The notes: generated from the sequence alone by a model not told the origin. Positions 1 through 8,054 are shown, numbered from the stretch's first letter. The stretch is 23,900 bases of DNA from DASVNK01 sp964478815 (GCA_964478815.1 CAYZKY010000101.1:1-23900); one strand, 5' to 3'. Numbers and translations are program-made.

Positions 1-1
1 C

Positions 2-1666
2 TGCCGGTTGCGCTTGCGACCGATCCTCATGACTTCGATCGCCTTCATCGCCGGCGTTTATCCGCTGGTGGTTTCCACCGGCGCGGGCTCCGAGATGCGC
101 CGTGCGATGGGCACCGCCGTCTTCTCCGGCATGATCGGCGTCACGCTGTTCGGACTCTTCTTAACACCCGTGTTCTATGTCGTGCTCATGAAGCTGGGCC
201 GGAAGAAAGCCCCGGCCGCGGCGGTGACCACCGCCCTGCTCTTGCTGGCCGCGCCGGGTTCCACGCGCGCGGCGATCGGGCCGGACTACGTGCGGCCGGC
301 GATCGAAACTCCGACGGCTTTCAAGAGCACCAACGTCACGGCGATCTGGAAAGAGGGCTTCCCGCGCGACCATCTGCCCAAGGGCGCCTGGTGGGAATCG
401 TTCGGCGACCCCGCCCTCGATGACCTGATGGCGAAGCTGGCCACGAATAATCTGAGCTTGCGCGGCGCATTGACACGCATCGAACAGGCTCGCGCCACCG
501 CGCGCATCCGGCGCGGGGATCTGGTCCCGTCCCTCGAAGCGACGCCGAGCTTTCGCCGGGAACGCTATTCGCCGAATCAGGTGCCCAGCTTCGGCGACGT
601 CACCGCCACCACCATCCGCGCCCCGCTCGATCTGAGCTACGAAGTCGACCTGTGGGGACGCGTGCGCCGGGGCTGGGAGAGCGCTCGGGCCGAAGCCGCC
701 GCCAGCGTGGCCGCCTACCACAATCTGCTCCTGGGCCTCCAGGGCGACCTCGCCCAAAACTATTTCCGGCTCCGCGCGCTGGACGCCGAGATCGGGACAT
801 TGCGCCGGACGGTCTCATTGCGACAGGAGCAGGTGAAGCTCGTGCGCGGGCGGTTCGATTCCGGCGTGGGCACCGAACTCGATCTCTCGCGGGCCGAAGC
901 CGAACTGGCCGGAGCTGAAACCGACACGGCGGCGGCGCTGCAACAGCGTGCCGAACTCGAAAATGCCCTCGCCATTCTGGCCGGCGAATTTCCTTCGAGC
1001 TACCGCCTGCCCCCGCTGGCCGAAGGAGCCCCGTGGACATCCGTTCTGCCGGCCATCCCGGAGGGACTGCCCTCGGAATTGCTGGAACGCCGGCCGGACG
1101 TGGCGGAAGCGGAGCGGCGCATCGCCGCCGCCAATGCCCGCATCGGCATTGCCAAGGCCGCGGCGTTTCCCGTCCTGCGCCTCACCGGCACGGCGGGCTA
1201 CGTCAGCGCCGAGTTCGATTCGCTGTTCAATTGGGATAGCCGCGTCTGGAGCGTCGGCCCCAGCCTCTCGATCCCCCTGCTCTCGGGCGGCCGCAATCGC
1301 GCCAATCGGGAACGCGCCCGCGCCCAGTACGAGGAATCGGTCGCCGAGTACCGCCAGCGGGTGCTCGTCGCCTTTGGCGAAGTCGAGACCAGCCTCTCCG
1401 CCCTCGAATTCCTCGCGCAGCAGATGGCCTCCCAGGAACGCGGGCTCGGTCATGCCCGCCGGGCCGCCCAAATCGCCGCCGACCGCCACCGCAGCGGCAT
1501 CGCCAGCTATCTCGAAGTGGTCGATGCCGATCGCGTCGCCCTCGCCAGCGAACGGGCCGTCGCGCGCCTCGCCGGCCAGCGGCTCGTCGCCAGCGTCCAG
1601 CTCATCCGCGCCCTCGGCGGCGGCTGGTCCACCGCACCCGCCTCCCCTCCCCGCGCTTCGCGCTGA
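2..1666 (+). CDS. RND efflux permease C-terminus fused in frame to a NodT/TolC-type outer-membrane factor (5' partial)
   Basis: The frame is open from the window edge. About the first 65 residues match the last two transmembrane segments of an AcrB/HAE1-type RND pump (LRPILMTS, then GSEMRRAMGTAVFSGM and FLTPVFYVVL). There is no stop; the frame continues through a hydrophobic signal-like stretch (ALLLLAAPGSTRA) into a full outer-membrane efflux protein. Marks of that family are GPDYVRP, YEVDLWGRVRRGWESARAEA, ELDLSRAEAELA, LLERRPDVAEAERRIAAANA and SIPLLSGGRNRANRERA. The outer-membrane part (about 490 residues from the ATG at 188) has normal length for the family. The lipoprotein Cys usually just before GPDY is absent (Ala instead). 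Either the pump and channel are one polypeptide, possibly cut by signal peptidase near STRA/AIG, or the channel starts at ATG 188, where no clear ribosome site is seen. The fused pair would export drugs or other toxic compounds across both membranes. The adaptor protein is not in view. Confidence 0.85.
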   Translation, partial: CRLRLRPILMTSIAFIAGVYPLVVSTGAGSEMRRAMGTAVFSGMIGVTLFGLFLTPVFYVVLMKLGRKKAPAAAVTTALLLLAAPGSTRAAIGPDYVRPAIETPTAFKSTNVTAIWKEGFPRDHLPKGAWWESFGDPALDDLMAKLATNNLSLRGALTRIEQARATARIRRGDLVPSLEATPSFRRERYSPNQVPSFGDVTATTIRAPLDLSYEVDLWGRVRRGWESARAEAAASVAAYHNLLLGLQGDLAQNYFRLRALDAEIGTLRRTVSLRQEQVKLVRGRFDSGVGTELDLSRAEAELAGAETDTAAALQQRAELENALAILAGEFPSSYRLPPLAEGAPWTSVLPAIPEGLPSELLERRPDVAEAERRIAAANARIGIAKAAAFPVLRLTGTAGYVSAEFDSLFNWDSRVWSVGPSLSIPLLSGGRNRANRERARAQYEESVAEYRQRVLVAFGEVETSLSALEFLAQQMASQERGLGHARRAAQIAADRHRSGIASYLEVVDADRVALASERAVARLAGQRLVASVQLIRALGGGWSTAPASPPRASR

Positions 1667-1727
1667 GCCCCAGCGACACTTCGCCGCCGGTCGCTCCGTT
1701 TTCGGCCCGCGTCGAAAAGCAAAAAAT

Positions 1728-1758
1728 TTGACAGGGGCGGGCCGGTCGGCGAGATAAT
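1728..1758 (+). promoter_or_regulatory. Sigma70-like promoter of the tRNA gene
   Basis: A perfect -35 box TTGACA lies at 1728-1733 and a GATAAT -10 box (5 of 6 to consensus) at 1753-1758. The spacer is 19 bases, a little long. Transcription would begin near 1765, a few bases before the mature tRNA 5' end at 1772. Confidence 0.6.
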
Positions 1759-1771
1759 CTCGGCTCGCTTC

Positions 1772-1846
1772 GCCAGAGTAGCTCAGTGGTAGAGCAGGGG
1801 ACTCATAAGCCCTTGGTCGTCGGTTCAAATCCGGCCTCTGGCACCA
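1772..1846 (+). tRNA. tRNA-Met (anticodon CAT, elongator type), CCA encoded
   Basis: The cloverleaf can be folded by hand. Acceptor stem GCCAGAG (1772-1778) pairs with CTCTGGC (1836-1842). D-stem GCTC/GAGC is at 1781-1784 and 1792-1795. The anticodon loop is CTCATAA (1802-1808) with CAT at 1804-1806. The T-arm stem 1819-1823/1831-1835 carries the loop TTCAAAT. Discriminator A is 1843 and CCA is encoded at 1844-1846. The G1-C72 pair argues against an initiator tRNA. The anticodon stem has an A31-G39 mismatch. A CAT anticodon could also be the lysidine-modified tRNA-Ile2; Met is the likelier reading. A promoter lies directly upstream. Confidence 0.93.
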
Positions 1847-1940
1847 TTTTCCCAGATTGATCGACCGCCGGCGGTTTCGGAGCCGCGTCTGCCTTGGCTG
1901 TTCACGGACCAGTCGAAGCGCCCGGCCGGGCGCAGGCACA

Positions 1941-1978
1941 AAAAAGGGAGCGTGGTTGCGCTCCCTTCGTGTTTTTTT
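1941..1978 (-). terminator. Intrinsic terminator of the DUF5069 gene, possibly bidirectional
   Basis: GGGAGCG (1946-1952) pairs perfectly with CGCTCCC (1959-1965) around a 6-nt loop. Read on the minus strand the stem is followed at once by a run of T (the A-run at 1940-1945), an ideal terminator 17 bases past the stop of the DUF5069 gene. On the plus strand a T-run at 1972-1978 follows after a short gap, so it may also stop transcripts from the tRNA side. Confidence 0.8.
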
Positions 1979-1995
1979 GAAATCGGTATCGCTGA

Positions 1996-2442
1996 TTACT
2001 TGAGCGCCGCGCCGTGGAACTCGTTCCAGTCGTCGAGGTTGTTCAAGTTGATCGCGTCGCGGAAGGCCGCGCCGTCGTCCGGAAGGCCGGAGGCGCCGAG
2101 GATGCTCTTGCGGGTGCCGTCATCGTGGTTGTACCCGGCGATGGAGCGGTTCAGGGCGCCCACCGAGGCGCTGTCGAGCTTCACCCCGGGCTGGCTCTTC
2201 ACCCAGCTCTCGAACTGGGTGTAGGTCGGGCGGGAGCTCTTGATGTAATTCAGCGCGGCGTCGCGGCTGATGCCGAGGCCGTCGAGCACCATCTGGTCGT
2301 AACCCTTGCCGCAGCCGGGATAACCGGCGGCGAGTTTGCCCCGGGCTTCGAGGGAGGCCTTCAGCCAAAGGCGGGGCAGATGCAGCACCCCGAGCGGGCC
2401 CGCGACTCCGGAACTGATTAATGGAACGTACGATTCACTCAT
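1996..2442 (-). CDS. DUF5069 family protein
   Basis: A 148-residue protein when started at the ATG ending at 2442 (MSESYVPL). It has the DUF5069 pattern: an LPRLWLKASLEARGKLAAGYPG core, a GYDQMVLDGLGIS segment, and a helix ending YTQFESWVKSQPGVKL, followed by a short C-terminal tail ending DWNEFHGAALK. The family is common in Verrucomicrobiota; no biochemical role is known to me. There is no signal peptide, so it is probably cytoplasmic. The longer open frame, up to 2661, has a low-complexity Arg-rich start with no family likeness and was rejected. An ATG nine codons upstream (2469) is a possible alternative. Neither start has a good Shine-Dalgarno sequence. The gene stands alone, divergent from the prepilin-like gene, and ends in a strong terminator. 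Confidence 0.8.
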   Translation of the reverse strand: MSESYVPLISSGVAGPLGVLHLPRLWLKASLEARGKLAAGYPGCGKGYDQMVLDGLGISRDAALNYIKSSRPTYTQFESWVKSQPGVKLDSASVGALNRSIAGYNHDDGTRKSILGASGLPDDGAAFRDAINLNNLDDWNEFHGAALK

Positions 2443-2467
2443 AGGTCGATAGAATATTTGAACGGAC

Positions 2468-2496
2468 ATTTGACGGCAAACCCCGCGTGGGGTCAA
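2468..2496 (-). promoter_or_regulatory. Possible promoter of the DUF5069 gene
   Basis: On the minus strand TTGACC (2496-2491, 5 of 6 to the -35 consensus) is followed after exactly 17 bases by TCAAAT (2473-2468, 4 of 6 to the -10 consensus). This would give a leader of roughly 20 bases before the ATG at 2442. It is a pattern match only. Confidence 0.35.
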
Positions 2497-2672
2497 CGGG
2501 GAATTTTCGCCGGATTTTTTTGAATCATGATCCCCGTTCGCTCCGGGCCGCCGAATCTCCGTTCTCGGCTGGCGCGCCGCCGGGAGGGAGGGTTCCTTAA
2601 CCCGCGCGGAACCGAACTCGCCCACCCGCGTCCGGCTTGCTTTTCGGCGAGGGCTGGCCATCCTCGAATCCT

Positions 2673-3554
2673 ATGAACCCCATGCCACGCCCTTCCCGCG
2701 GCGGGCGGCCTTTGGCCGGCTCGAGCCGCGGTTTCACGCTGATCGAGCTGCTGGTGGTGATCGCCATCATTGCCATTCTGGCCAGCATGCTGCTCCCGGC
2801 GCTGGCCAAGGCCAAAGCCAAGGCGCAGCAGACGTCCTGCCTGAACAATCTCAAGCAGCTCGGCCTGGCCACGATCATGTACGTGAACACCAACGACAAA
2901 TACCCCGGCTGCCTCTCGGTCGTGCGCGGCTTTTACTACGTCTGGCCCGTGCGTCTCTTCTCGGAGATGGGCACCAACCGCGCCGTCTTTTCCTGTCCGG
3001 CCGCCCTTCCCGAAAGCCGCTGGGACACGAATGTGAACAAAACTCTCGGCGGCCGGCAGGGGCTGGATGGCAAACTCGATCCCTGGGCGATCAAAGAAAC
3101 CTCTCTTTTTTCCCTCGGATACAACGACTGGGGGTTGAACAATCCCGGCCAGCAACCCCATCTCGGGCTGGGCGGCGACATCGATGGCGGCGTAGCCGCC
3201 GGCCTGGTCGTGCGCGAATCGATGGTCAAAGCTCCCAGCGAGATGATCATGCTCGGCGACAGCAAACCCGGCGCGGGCGACGCCAAGCCGAAGGCCGGGT
3301 CCTTCGACGCCAATATCGACCCCAAAAGCCGCGAGGACGGCCCGGCTAACCGCCATCGGTTCCGCACCAATCTCATGTTCGCCGACGGCCATGCCGACAA
3401 CGCCCTCCGCCGCGAAATCGTCAATCCGCTGAACGAGGCCTGGCGCGCCCGCTGGAATAACGACAACCTCCCCCATTCCCCCCGCAGCAAGGATGCCCCG
3501 ATCATTCCCGACTGGCAGGTCAATCCCGCCGACGAACGGCGCCTCGACCCTTAG
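2673..3554 (+). CDS. Prepilin-like secreted protein (type II secretion/pseudopilin N-terminus, H-X9-DG C-terminus)
   Basis: The protein has 293 residues. A classic type IV prepilin leader lies near the N-terminus: SSRG|FTLIELLVVIAIIAILASML, cleaved after Gly20, with the conserved Glu at mature position 5 and a hydrophobic helix. The helix runs into ALAKAKAKAQQTSCLNNLKQLGLA. Near the C-terminus HRFRTNLMFADGH fits the H-X9-DG motif. This architecture belongs to the large prepilin-type N-terminal cleavage/methylation family found in dozens to hundreds of copies in Verrucomicrobiota and Planctomycetes genomes. It is probably held at the cell surface or periplasm after processing by a prepilin peptidase. 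The function of individual members is unknown. The start was set at ATG 2673; an in-frame TTG at 2637 is less likely. No secretion machinery is nearby. Confidence 0.88.
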   Translation: MNPMPRPSRGGRPLAGSSRGFTLIELLVVIAIIAILASMLLPALAKAKAKAQQTSCLNNLKQLGLATIMYVNTNDKYPGCLSVVRGFYYVWPVRLFSEMGTNRAVFSCPAALPESRWDTNVNKTLGGRQGLDGKLDPWAIKETSLFSLGYNDWGLNNPGQQPHLGLGGDIDGGVAAGLVVRESMVKAPSEMIMLGDSKPGAGDAKPKAGSFDANIDPKSREDGPANRHRFRTNLMFADGHADNALRREIVNPLNEAWRARWNNDNLPHSPRSKDAPIIPDWQVNPADERRLDP

Positions 3555-3798
3555 AGCCGAAGTGGCGTGCTTCATGCCCGCTTCGCCGCCCCCGCTTGCC
3601 ACTGGCGGTGCGCGACGGCTTTCTTCGGTCCAGCGACGCGACGGAAACCATGCATCCACCCTGCCGCACATAGGTCTGTCGTTCCATCCAGGGCTCGAGT
3701 GTCGTCAAGTCGCTCATCATCGCCTCGATATCGAACTGGTGGCGCTGGGCGCGCGCATCCCGGATGCGGCGCAACTCCGCGATAATCGGATTCTTCAT
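3520..3798 (-). CDS. Small antitoxin-like protein of the kind paired with PIN toxins (orphan)
   Basis: The ORF encodes 92 residues. The N-terminal half (MKNPIIAELRRIRDARAQRH, then QFDIEAMMSDLTTLE) resembles the short 'MK(N/D)PI..E..RIRD..A..(F/Y)(D/N)(I/L)DA(I/M)' proteins that often sit just upstream of PIN-domain (VapC-like) toxin genes. This is recognition from memory, not a search. The C-terminal part is Arg-rich and may be a tail altered by decay. No toxin follows; the ORF runs 35 bases into the 3' end of the convergent prepilin-like gene. Its ATG lies three bases after the stop of the kinase fragment at 3802-3879. A PIN N-terminal fragment occurs 4.3 kb away at 8041-8103, next to the other copy of the same kinase fragment. 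It may be expressed or a relic. Confidence 0.5.
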   Translation of the reverse strand: MKNPIIAELRRIRDARAQRHQFDIEAMMSDLTTLEPWMERQTYVRQGGCMVSVASLDRRKPSRTASGKRGRRSGHEARHFGSKGRGAVRRRD

Positions 3799-3801
3799 GC
3801 T

Positions 3802-3879
3802 TCAAATCGACAGCAACGAGTCAGCGCCCGCGCCGAGCCTGGCCAGCACCCGATAATGGCTGAGGGTTTCCCCGATCAC
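3802..3879 (-). pseudogene. Truncated 5' end of a Ser/Thr protein kinase gene (copy A)
   Basis: From a GTG at 3879 the minus strand reads VIGETLSHYRVLARLGAG, the start of a bacterial PknB-type kinase up to the first glycines of the P-loop. It then changes to ADSLLSI and a stop. The remaining ~250 residues of a kinase domain are missing. The piece lies inside the 96-bp repeat also present at 8159-8254, where the kinase reading continues further into GGMGEVW. Confidence 0.65.
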
Positions 3880-3920
3880 GCCCCGACTCTGCCCAAACCA
3901 TCCCCTCGGTTCAAGCGCCC
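3825..3920 (-). repeat. 96-bp direct repeat, copy A
   Basis: This stretch matches 8159-8254 in the same orientation with one mismatch (C at 3903 against A at 8237). Identity stops sharply at both ends. On the minus strand it holds about 40 bases of leader plus the first 17-18 codons of a kinase gene. The two copies bracket the SASA and DUF6288-like genes. Confidence 0.95.
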
Positions 3921-3929
3921 CCGCACATC

Positions 3930-3975
3930 GCGGAGCATCTTGGACTGCGATAGTCCTCTACCGCTTTCCGCCCCC
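3930..3975. repeat. Possible REP-like palindromic element
   Basis: GGACT (3942-3946) and AGTCC (3952-3956) form a 5-bp stem with a 5-nt loop, set in the sequence around TCTTGGACTGCGATAGTCC and CCTCTACCGC. It resembles short palindromic intergenic repeats I associate with verrucomicrobial genomes. Only one copy is in this window. The rest of 3976-4117 shows no gene. Confidence 0.3.
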
Positions 3976-4117
3976 TGCCGCACGGCCACCCGGAATCCGG
4001 GCCGCATGCCATCCCCCGCCCCTTCCTCTGCGTCCTCCGCACCCTCAATGTTAAATTCTTCGCCCACGAATTTTTAAGGCCAAGACAGCTTGGGGGGCGG
4101 TACGGTAGACTGCGGCG

Positions 4118-5380
4118 ATGAGTATGAATGCGAACCAATGGGGTGCATCTGGCATTTTTCGCGGCTGGCCTCGGTGGGCCTTGGCGGGTCTGGCGATGGT
4201 TTGTTTCGCTCTTGTGGGGCACACGACGGCCGCTCCGCCGAAAAAGCTGAAAGTTTTTATCCTCGCGGGGCAGTCGAACATGGAGGGCCATGCGACGATC
4301 GAAACTTTCGATTATATCGGCGATGATCCGGCGACGGCACCGTTGCTGAAACAGATGCGTGGCGCGGACGGCCAACCGCGCGTCTGCGAGAAGGTGTGGA
4401 TTTCCTATTTGACCGGGATGGACGATGAGAACGGCGAAGGCACCGGCCGGCTGACGGCCGGATTCGGGGCGCGGAGCGATCCGGCGGAGCCCGGAGGCAA
4501 GATCGGCCCCGAGTTCACCTTTGGCCTCGCGCTGGAGGCGGCGCTGGACGAGCCGGTGTTGTTGATCAAGACGGCGTGGGGCGGCAAGTCGCTCTATCAC
4601 GACTTTCGTCCGCCGAGCGCCGGGGTGTTTCCGCGTTCGCGGGAGGATATCGAACAGAACCGCCACTTGGAGTCCGGTTCCGGGCGGTATTACCGCCGGA
4701 TGGTCGAGCATGTGAAGAAGGTGCTCGCGGACCCGAAGCGCGTCTGCCCCGTGTACGACGCCGGGGCGGGTTACGAGCTGGCGGGGTTCGTCTGGCTGCA
4801 AGGCTGGAACGACATGGTGAATTCCGAGGTGTATCCCACGCCGCCGAAAGGGAGCCCGGAGCCGCGCTATGCGAGGTATAGCGAGTGGCTGGCCGCGTTC
4901 ATTCGCGACGCGCGCCGGGATCTCGGCGCGCCGTCCATGCCGTTCGTGATCGGCGTGATGGGCGTCGACGGGGCGAAAGCCGGCCCGGACATCACCGCTT
5001 TCCGCGAGGCCATGACCGCACCGGCGCGGCGGCCCGAGTTCAAGGGCAATGTCGCGGCGGTGGCCACCGCGCCCTTCTGGCCGGAGGAGCTGGGCGCCAT
5101 CGACCGCAAGCACGAGGAGGTGCATCAGATGAGTTATTTCCTGAACAGCAAACACAAGGACCACGCCAACGCCGATGGGAAAATGACCGAGACGGAAAAG
5201 CGCGCGTATCTGGAGAAGTTCGAGGCGGCGCTCATTTCGCCCGCCGAGGCCGCGCTCTGGAAACGCGGCGCGTCCAACGCCGGCTACCACTACCTCGGGT
5301 GCGCGAAAACCTTTGCGCTCATGGGCAAGGCCTTTGCCGAGGCAATTCTCGAGATGAGGAAAATGCCGCCAGGCCAATGA
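4118..5380 (+). CDS. Secreted SASA-family carbohydrate esterase (sialate O-acetylesterase-like)
   Basis: The protein has 420 residues. An N-terminal export signal (hydrophobic ALAGLAMVCFALVGHTTAA) is followed at once by KVFILAGQSNMEGHA, the block I of SASA/DUF303 SGNH hydrolases with nucleophile Ser53. Further family marks are LLIKTAWGGKSLYHDF, GFVWLQGWNDM (the WxQGxxD block) and, near the end, NAGYHYLGCAKTF in the place of the catalytic Asp/His region. An insertion with an EF-hand-like HANADGKMTETE lies before that. The family removes acetyl or similar esters from sugars, here presumably in the periplasm or outside the cell, on polysaccharide. The true substrate cannot be read from sequence. 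The next gene starts four bases before its stop or shortly after, so the two are probably cotranscribed. Confidence 0.85.
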   Translation: MSMNANQWGASGIFRGWPRWALAGLAMVCFALVGHTTAAPPKKLKVFILAGQSNMEGHATIETFDYIGDDPATAPLLKQMRGADGQPRVCEKVWISYLTGMDDENGEGTGRLTAGFGARSDPAEPGGKIGPEFTFGLALEAALDEPVLLIKTAWGGKSLYHDFRPPSAGVFPRSREDIEQNRHLESGSGRYYRRMVEHVKKVLADPKRVCPVYDAGAGYELAGFVWLQGWNDMVNSEVYPTPPKGSPEPRYARYSEWLAAFIRDARRDLGAPSMPFVIGVMGVDGAKAGPDITAFREAMTAPARRPEFKGNVAAVATAPFWPEELGAIDRKHEEVHQMSYFLNSKHKDHANADGKMTETEKRAYLEKFEAALISPAEAALWKRGASNAGYHYLGCAKTFALMGKAFAEAILEMRKMPPGQ

Positions 5381-5418
5381 CCTCCCAAAACCGCCCTGCA
5401 TTTCGCGTTCGCCACACA

Positions 5419-7824
5419 ATGAAAAACTTACTGTTAGTTCTCGGCTGGGCCGCGCTGGTTGTCTTGGAGCCGGCGGCTCTGGCGGCGGACCACGGCGCGG
5501 CTCTCGCGAACCCCGACTTTACCAAGAGCGGCACCATTCCGGCGCGCGCCACGCATGACTGGAATCTCGGTCCGACGGGCCTGCGCGGATGGATGTTTTG
5601 CGATGCGCTTGTGACCACGGACGCGCGGCAGATTGCAATCACCGCCGTCGCGAAAGGTTCGCCCGCGGAGGGCCTGTTCGCGGTCGGCGACACGCTGCTT
5701 GGCGCGGGCGGGAAAAAGTTTTCCTTCGATCCGCGCACGGAACTGGGCCGGGCCATCACGGCGGCGGAGACGGACGCGGGCGGCGGCAAGCTCGCGCTGA
5801 CGCGCTGGCGGGCGGGGCAGGCGAGCGAGGTCGTGGTAAAGCTGCCGGTGCTGGGCACCTTCAGCGCCACGGCGCCGTACGATTGCCCGAAGTCGCGCCG
5901 CATTCTGGAGCGGGGCATCCCGGCGCTCGCGGCGCGCATGGCGGCGCCGGACTACGCGAAGGAGCAGGATGGCATCACGCGCTCGCTCAACGCGCTGGCG
6001 CTGCTGGCCAGCGGCGACGCGGCGTATCGGGCGCTCGTGAAACGGGAGGCGCAATGGGCGGCGGATTTCTCCGCCGAGACTTTCAAGACGTGGTACTACG
6101 GCTACGTGATGATGCTGCTCGCGGAGTACATCACCGCCACGGGCGACTCCGCCGTGCTCCCCGGGCTGCGGCGGCTCGCGCTGGAAGCGGCGCGGGGCCA
6201 GAGCGCGGTCGGTTCCTGGGGGCATACTTTCGCACGGACGGACGGACGGTTGAATGGGTACGGCATGATGAACTCGCCGGGCCTGCCGCTCACGATCGGG
6301 CTAGCGATGGCGCGCGACGCGGGCGTGAACGACCCGGAAGTGGCCAAGGCCATCGAATTGAGCGCGCGGCTGATGCGGTTCTACATTGGCAAGGGCGCGG
6401 TGCCCTACGGCGATCATCCGGCGTGGACCGAGACGCACGAGGACAACGGCAAATGCGGCATGGCGGCGGTGCTGTTCAACCGGCTGGGGGAGGCGAACGG
6501 CGCGGAGTTTTTCACCCGCATGGCCGTGGCCTCGCACGGGAGCGAGCGCGATTGCGGGCACACCGGCAATTTTTTCAACCTGCTGTGGTCGCTCCCCGCC
6601 ATCGCGCAGGCGGGCCCGCACGCGACCGGCGCGTGGATGGCCGAGTTCGGCGGGTGGTATCACGACCTGGCACGGCGCTGGGACGGCGCATTCCCGCATC
6701 AAGGCCCGCCGGAACCGCGCCCCGACAGCTACGAGGGCTGGGATGCCACCGGCGCTTACCTGCTGGCCTATGCGCTGCCGCTCAAGAAGATTGTCCTCAC
6801 CGGGAAGAAGCCTTCCCTCGTAGCGCCATTGAACCCCGCCGCCGTGGAAAGCCTCCTCGCGGATGGGCGCGGATGGACGAACAAAGACCGCACGAGCGCC
6901 TGGCAGCGGCTCACCGAAGCCGAGCTGCTGGCGCGCCTCGGCTCGTGGTCGCCCATCGTGCGGGAACGCGCGGCCGACGAACTCGCCCGCCGCAAAAATG
7001 TGTCCGTGCCGGCGCTCGCCGCGCTGCTCGATGCGCCGCGGCTGGAGACTCGCCTCGGCGCGTGCCAGGCGCTGCAGGCGTTCGAAGGAGCCGCCGCGCC
7101 CGCCGTGCCGCCACTCCGCCAATTGCTGCAGCATTCCGACCTCTGGCTGCGCGTGAAAGCCGCCGACGCCCTGGCGGCCATTGGCAAACCCGCGCTGCCC
7201 GCGTTGCCCGATATTCTGGAACGCATCGCGCGCGGGCCCACGCCCGAAGACCCGCGCGGCATGGAGCAGCGATTTCTTTGCTTCGCGGTTTTCCGGCGCA
7301 TGCTCGCGGGCCCCACGCCGCTCGAGGGTGTCGATCGTGGCCGGCTCCGCCAGGCGATCTTGCGCGGCCTGCAAAATCAGGATGGCCAGGCTCGCAGCGA
7401 AGTCAGCACCATCTACGAACGGCTGACGTTCGAGGAGATCGAGCCGCTCCTGCCCGCCATCCGCGAAGCCATCGTCAAGCCCGCGCCCAGCGGAGAGATG
7501 TTCGCCGACGGCGTGCGCCTCGCCGGCCTCCGGGTGCTCGCCGCGCATTACATCGAGGACGGCATGCTGGCCTGCGCGGATTACCTGCGCACCCAGACGC
7601 AATGGGCCAGCGAGCTGCGCACTCCCGATATTCTGAAAATCCTCCTCCGCTACGGAGCCCACGCGCAGGCCGTCTTGCCGCATCTGCGCGAGACCGCCGC
7701 TATTTTCGAGCGGGGCGAACACGATTTTCCCAACGAACTGAGCCTCGACAAGGCGGCGATGGTGCGCGCGACCATGGCGAAAATCGAAGCCGCTCAAGAA
7801 AGGCCGGAGCTGATCCGGCGGTAG
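5419..7824 (+). CDS. Secreted DUF6288-like protein with PDZ-like and HEAT regions
   Basis: The protein has 801 residues from ATG 5419, with a clear signal peptide (MKNLLLVLGWAALVVLEPAALA, cut before ADHG). The stretch LGPTGLRGWMF and the following ITAVAKGSPAEGLFAVGDTLLG form a PDZ-like substrate-binding fold, as in DUF6288 proteins of Verrucomicrobiota. A middle region rich in helices (YGMMNSPGLPLTIGLAMA, EDNGKCGMAAVLFNRLGEA, GHTGNFFNLLWSLPAIA) suggests an alpha/alpha barrel like those of polysaccharide-active enzymes; this is inference. HEAT-like repeats follow (RERAADELARRKNVSVPALA, WLRVKAADALAAIGKPALPA). An in-frame ATG at 5377 makes an ATGA overlap with the esterase stop and would add 14 residues; the signal peptide favours 5419. 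Function is unknown; cotranscription with the esterase points to extracellular carbohydrate or sulfated-glycan work. Confidence 0.82.
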   Translation: MKNLLLVLGWAALVVLEPAALAADHGAALANPDFTKSGTIPARATHDWNLGPTGLRGWMFCDALVTTDARQIAITAVAKGSPAEGLFAVGDTLLGAGGKKFSFDPRTELGRAITAAETDAGGGKLALTRWRAGQASEVVVKLPVLGTFSATAPYDCPKSRRILERGIPALAARMAAPDYAKEQDGITRSLNALALLASGDAAYRALVKREAQWAADFSAETFKTWYYGYVMMLLAEYITATGDSAVLPGLRRLALEAARGQSAVGSWGHTFARTDGRLNGYGMMNSPGLPLTIGLAMARDAGVNDPEVAKAIELSARLMRFYIGKGAVPYGDHPAWTETHEDNGKCGMAAVLFNRLGEANGAEFFTRMAVASHGSERDCGHTGNFFNLLWSLPAIAQAGPHATGAWMAEFGGWYHDLARRWDGAFPHQGPPEPRPDSYEGWDATGAYLLAYALPLKKIVLTGKKPSLVAPLNPAAVESLLADGRGWTNKDRTSAWQRLTEAELLARLGSWSPIVRERAADELARRKNVSVPALAALLDAPRLETRLGACQALQAFEGAAAPAVPPLRQLLQHSDLWLRVKAADALAAIGKPALPALPDILERIARGPTPEDPRGMEQRFLCFAVFRRMLAGPTPLEGVDRGRLRQAILRGLQNQDGQARSEVSTIYERLTFEEIEPLLPAIREAIVKPAPSGEMFADGVRLAGLRVLAAHYIEDGMLACADYLRTQTQWASELRTPDILKILLRYGAHAQAVLPHLRETAAIFERGEHDFPNELSLDKAAMVRATMAKIEAAQERPELIRR

Positions 7825-7862
7825 CAGCGCCGGTGGGTTGGCGAAAGAGGGCATCTGAAATC

Positions 7863-8054
7863 GGAAACGGTCCACCTTCTTCGGCCCAAGCGAACGTCGT
7901 CCGTGCCGCCCGCCGGGGCTGCCCGCGGCTCCTGAAGCAGGCGCAAGTGGTCCCCGTCACCGCGCCGGAAGAGCGCCGGCATTTCCGGCGCCTGCTCCGC
8001 CAGCACCATGATCTGGGCGGGTTGCAAGCGGTGGGGGAACAGATGTCCTACGCG
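7863..8054 (+). pseudogene. Fragment of a DUF4338/DruA-like gene
   Basis: In plus frame, the residues VVPVTAPEERRHFRRLLRQH followed by HDLGGLQAVGEQMSY resemble the pattern '..P....E..lW..L...YHYLG....vGeqLrY' of DUF4338 proteins. These are DruA-like proteins, frequent in verrucomicrobial mobile elements. The likeness begins near 7863 and ends abruptly about 8050-8054, where a PIN fragment on the other strand begins. No start codon context or C-terminal part is present, so this is a relic. Recognition is by eye and should be treated as moderate. Confidence 0.5.

Noticed and set aside
1772..1846. Initiator tRNA-fMet
   Set aside because: The first acceptor pair is G-C rather than the C-A mismatch of initiators, and the three G-C pairs of the anticodon stem are displaced by an A-G mismatch.
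815..1939. 374-residue minus-strand ORF
   Set aside because: It is antisense to the outer-membrane factor and the tRNA. Its part reading RPDLNRRPRAYESPALPLSY is the well-known spurious translation of antisense tRNA-Met.
4885..5418. Long N-terminal extension of the DUF6288-like ORF
   Set aside because: It overlaps the SASA gene in another frame, is Arg/Gly-rich, and the clear signal peptide starts at 5419.
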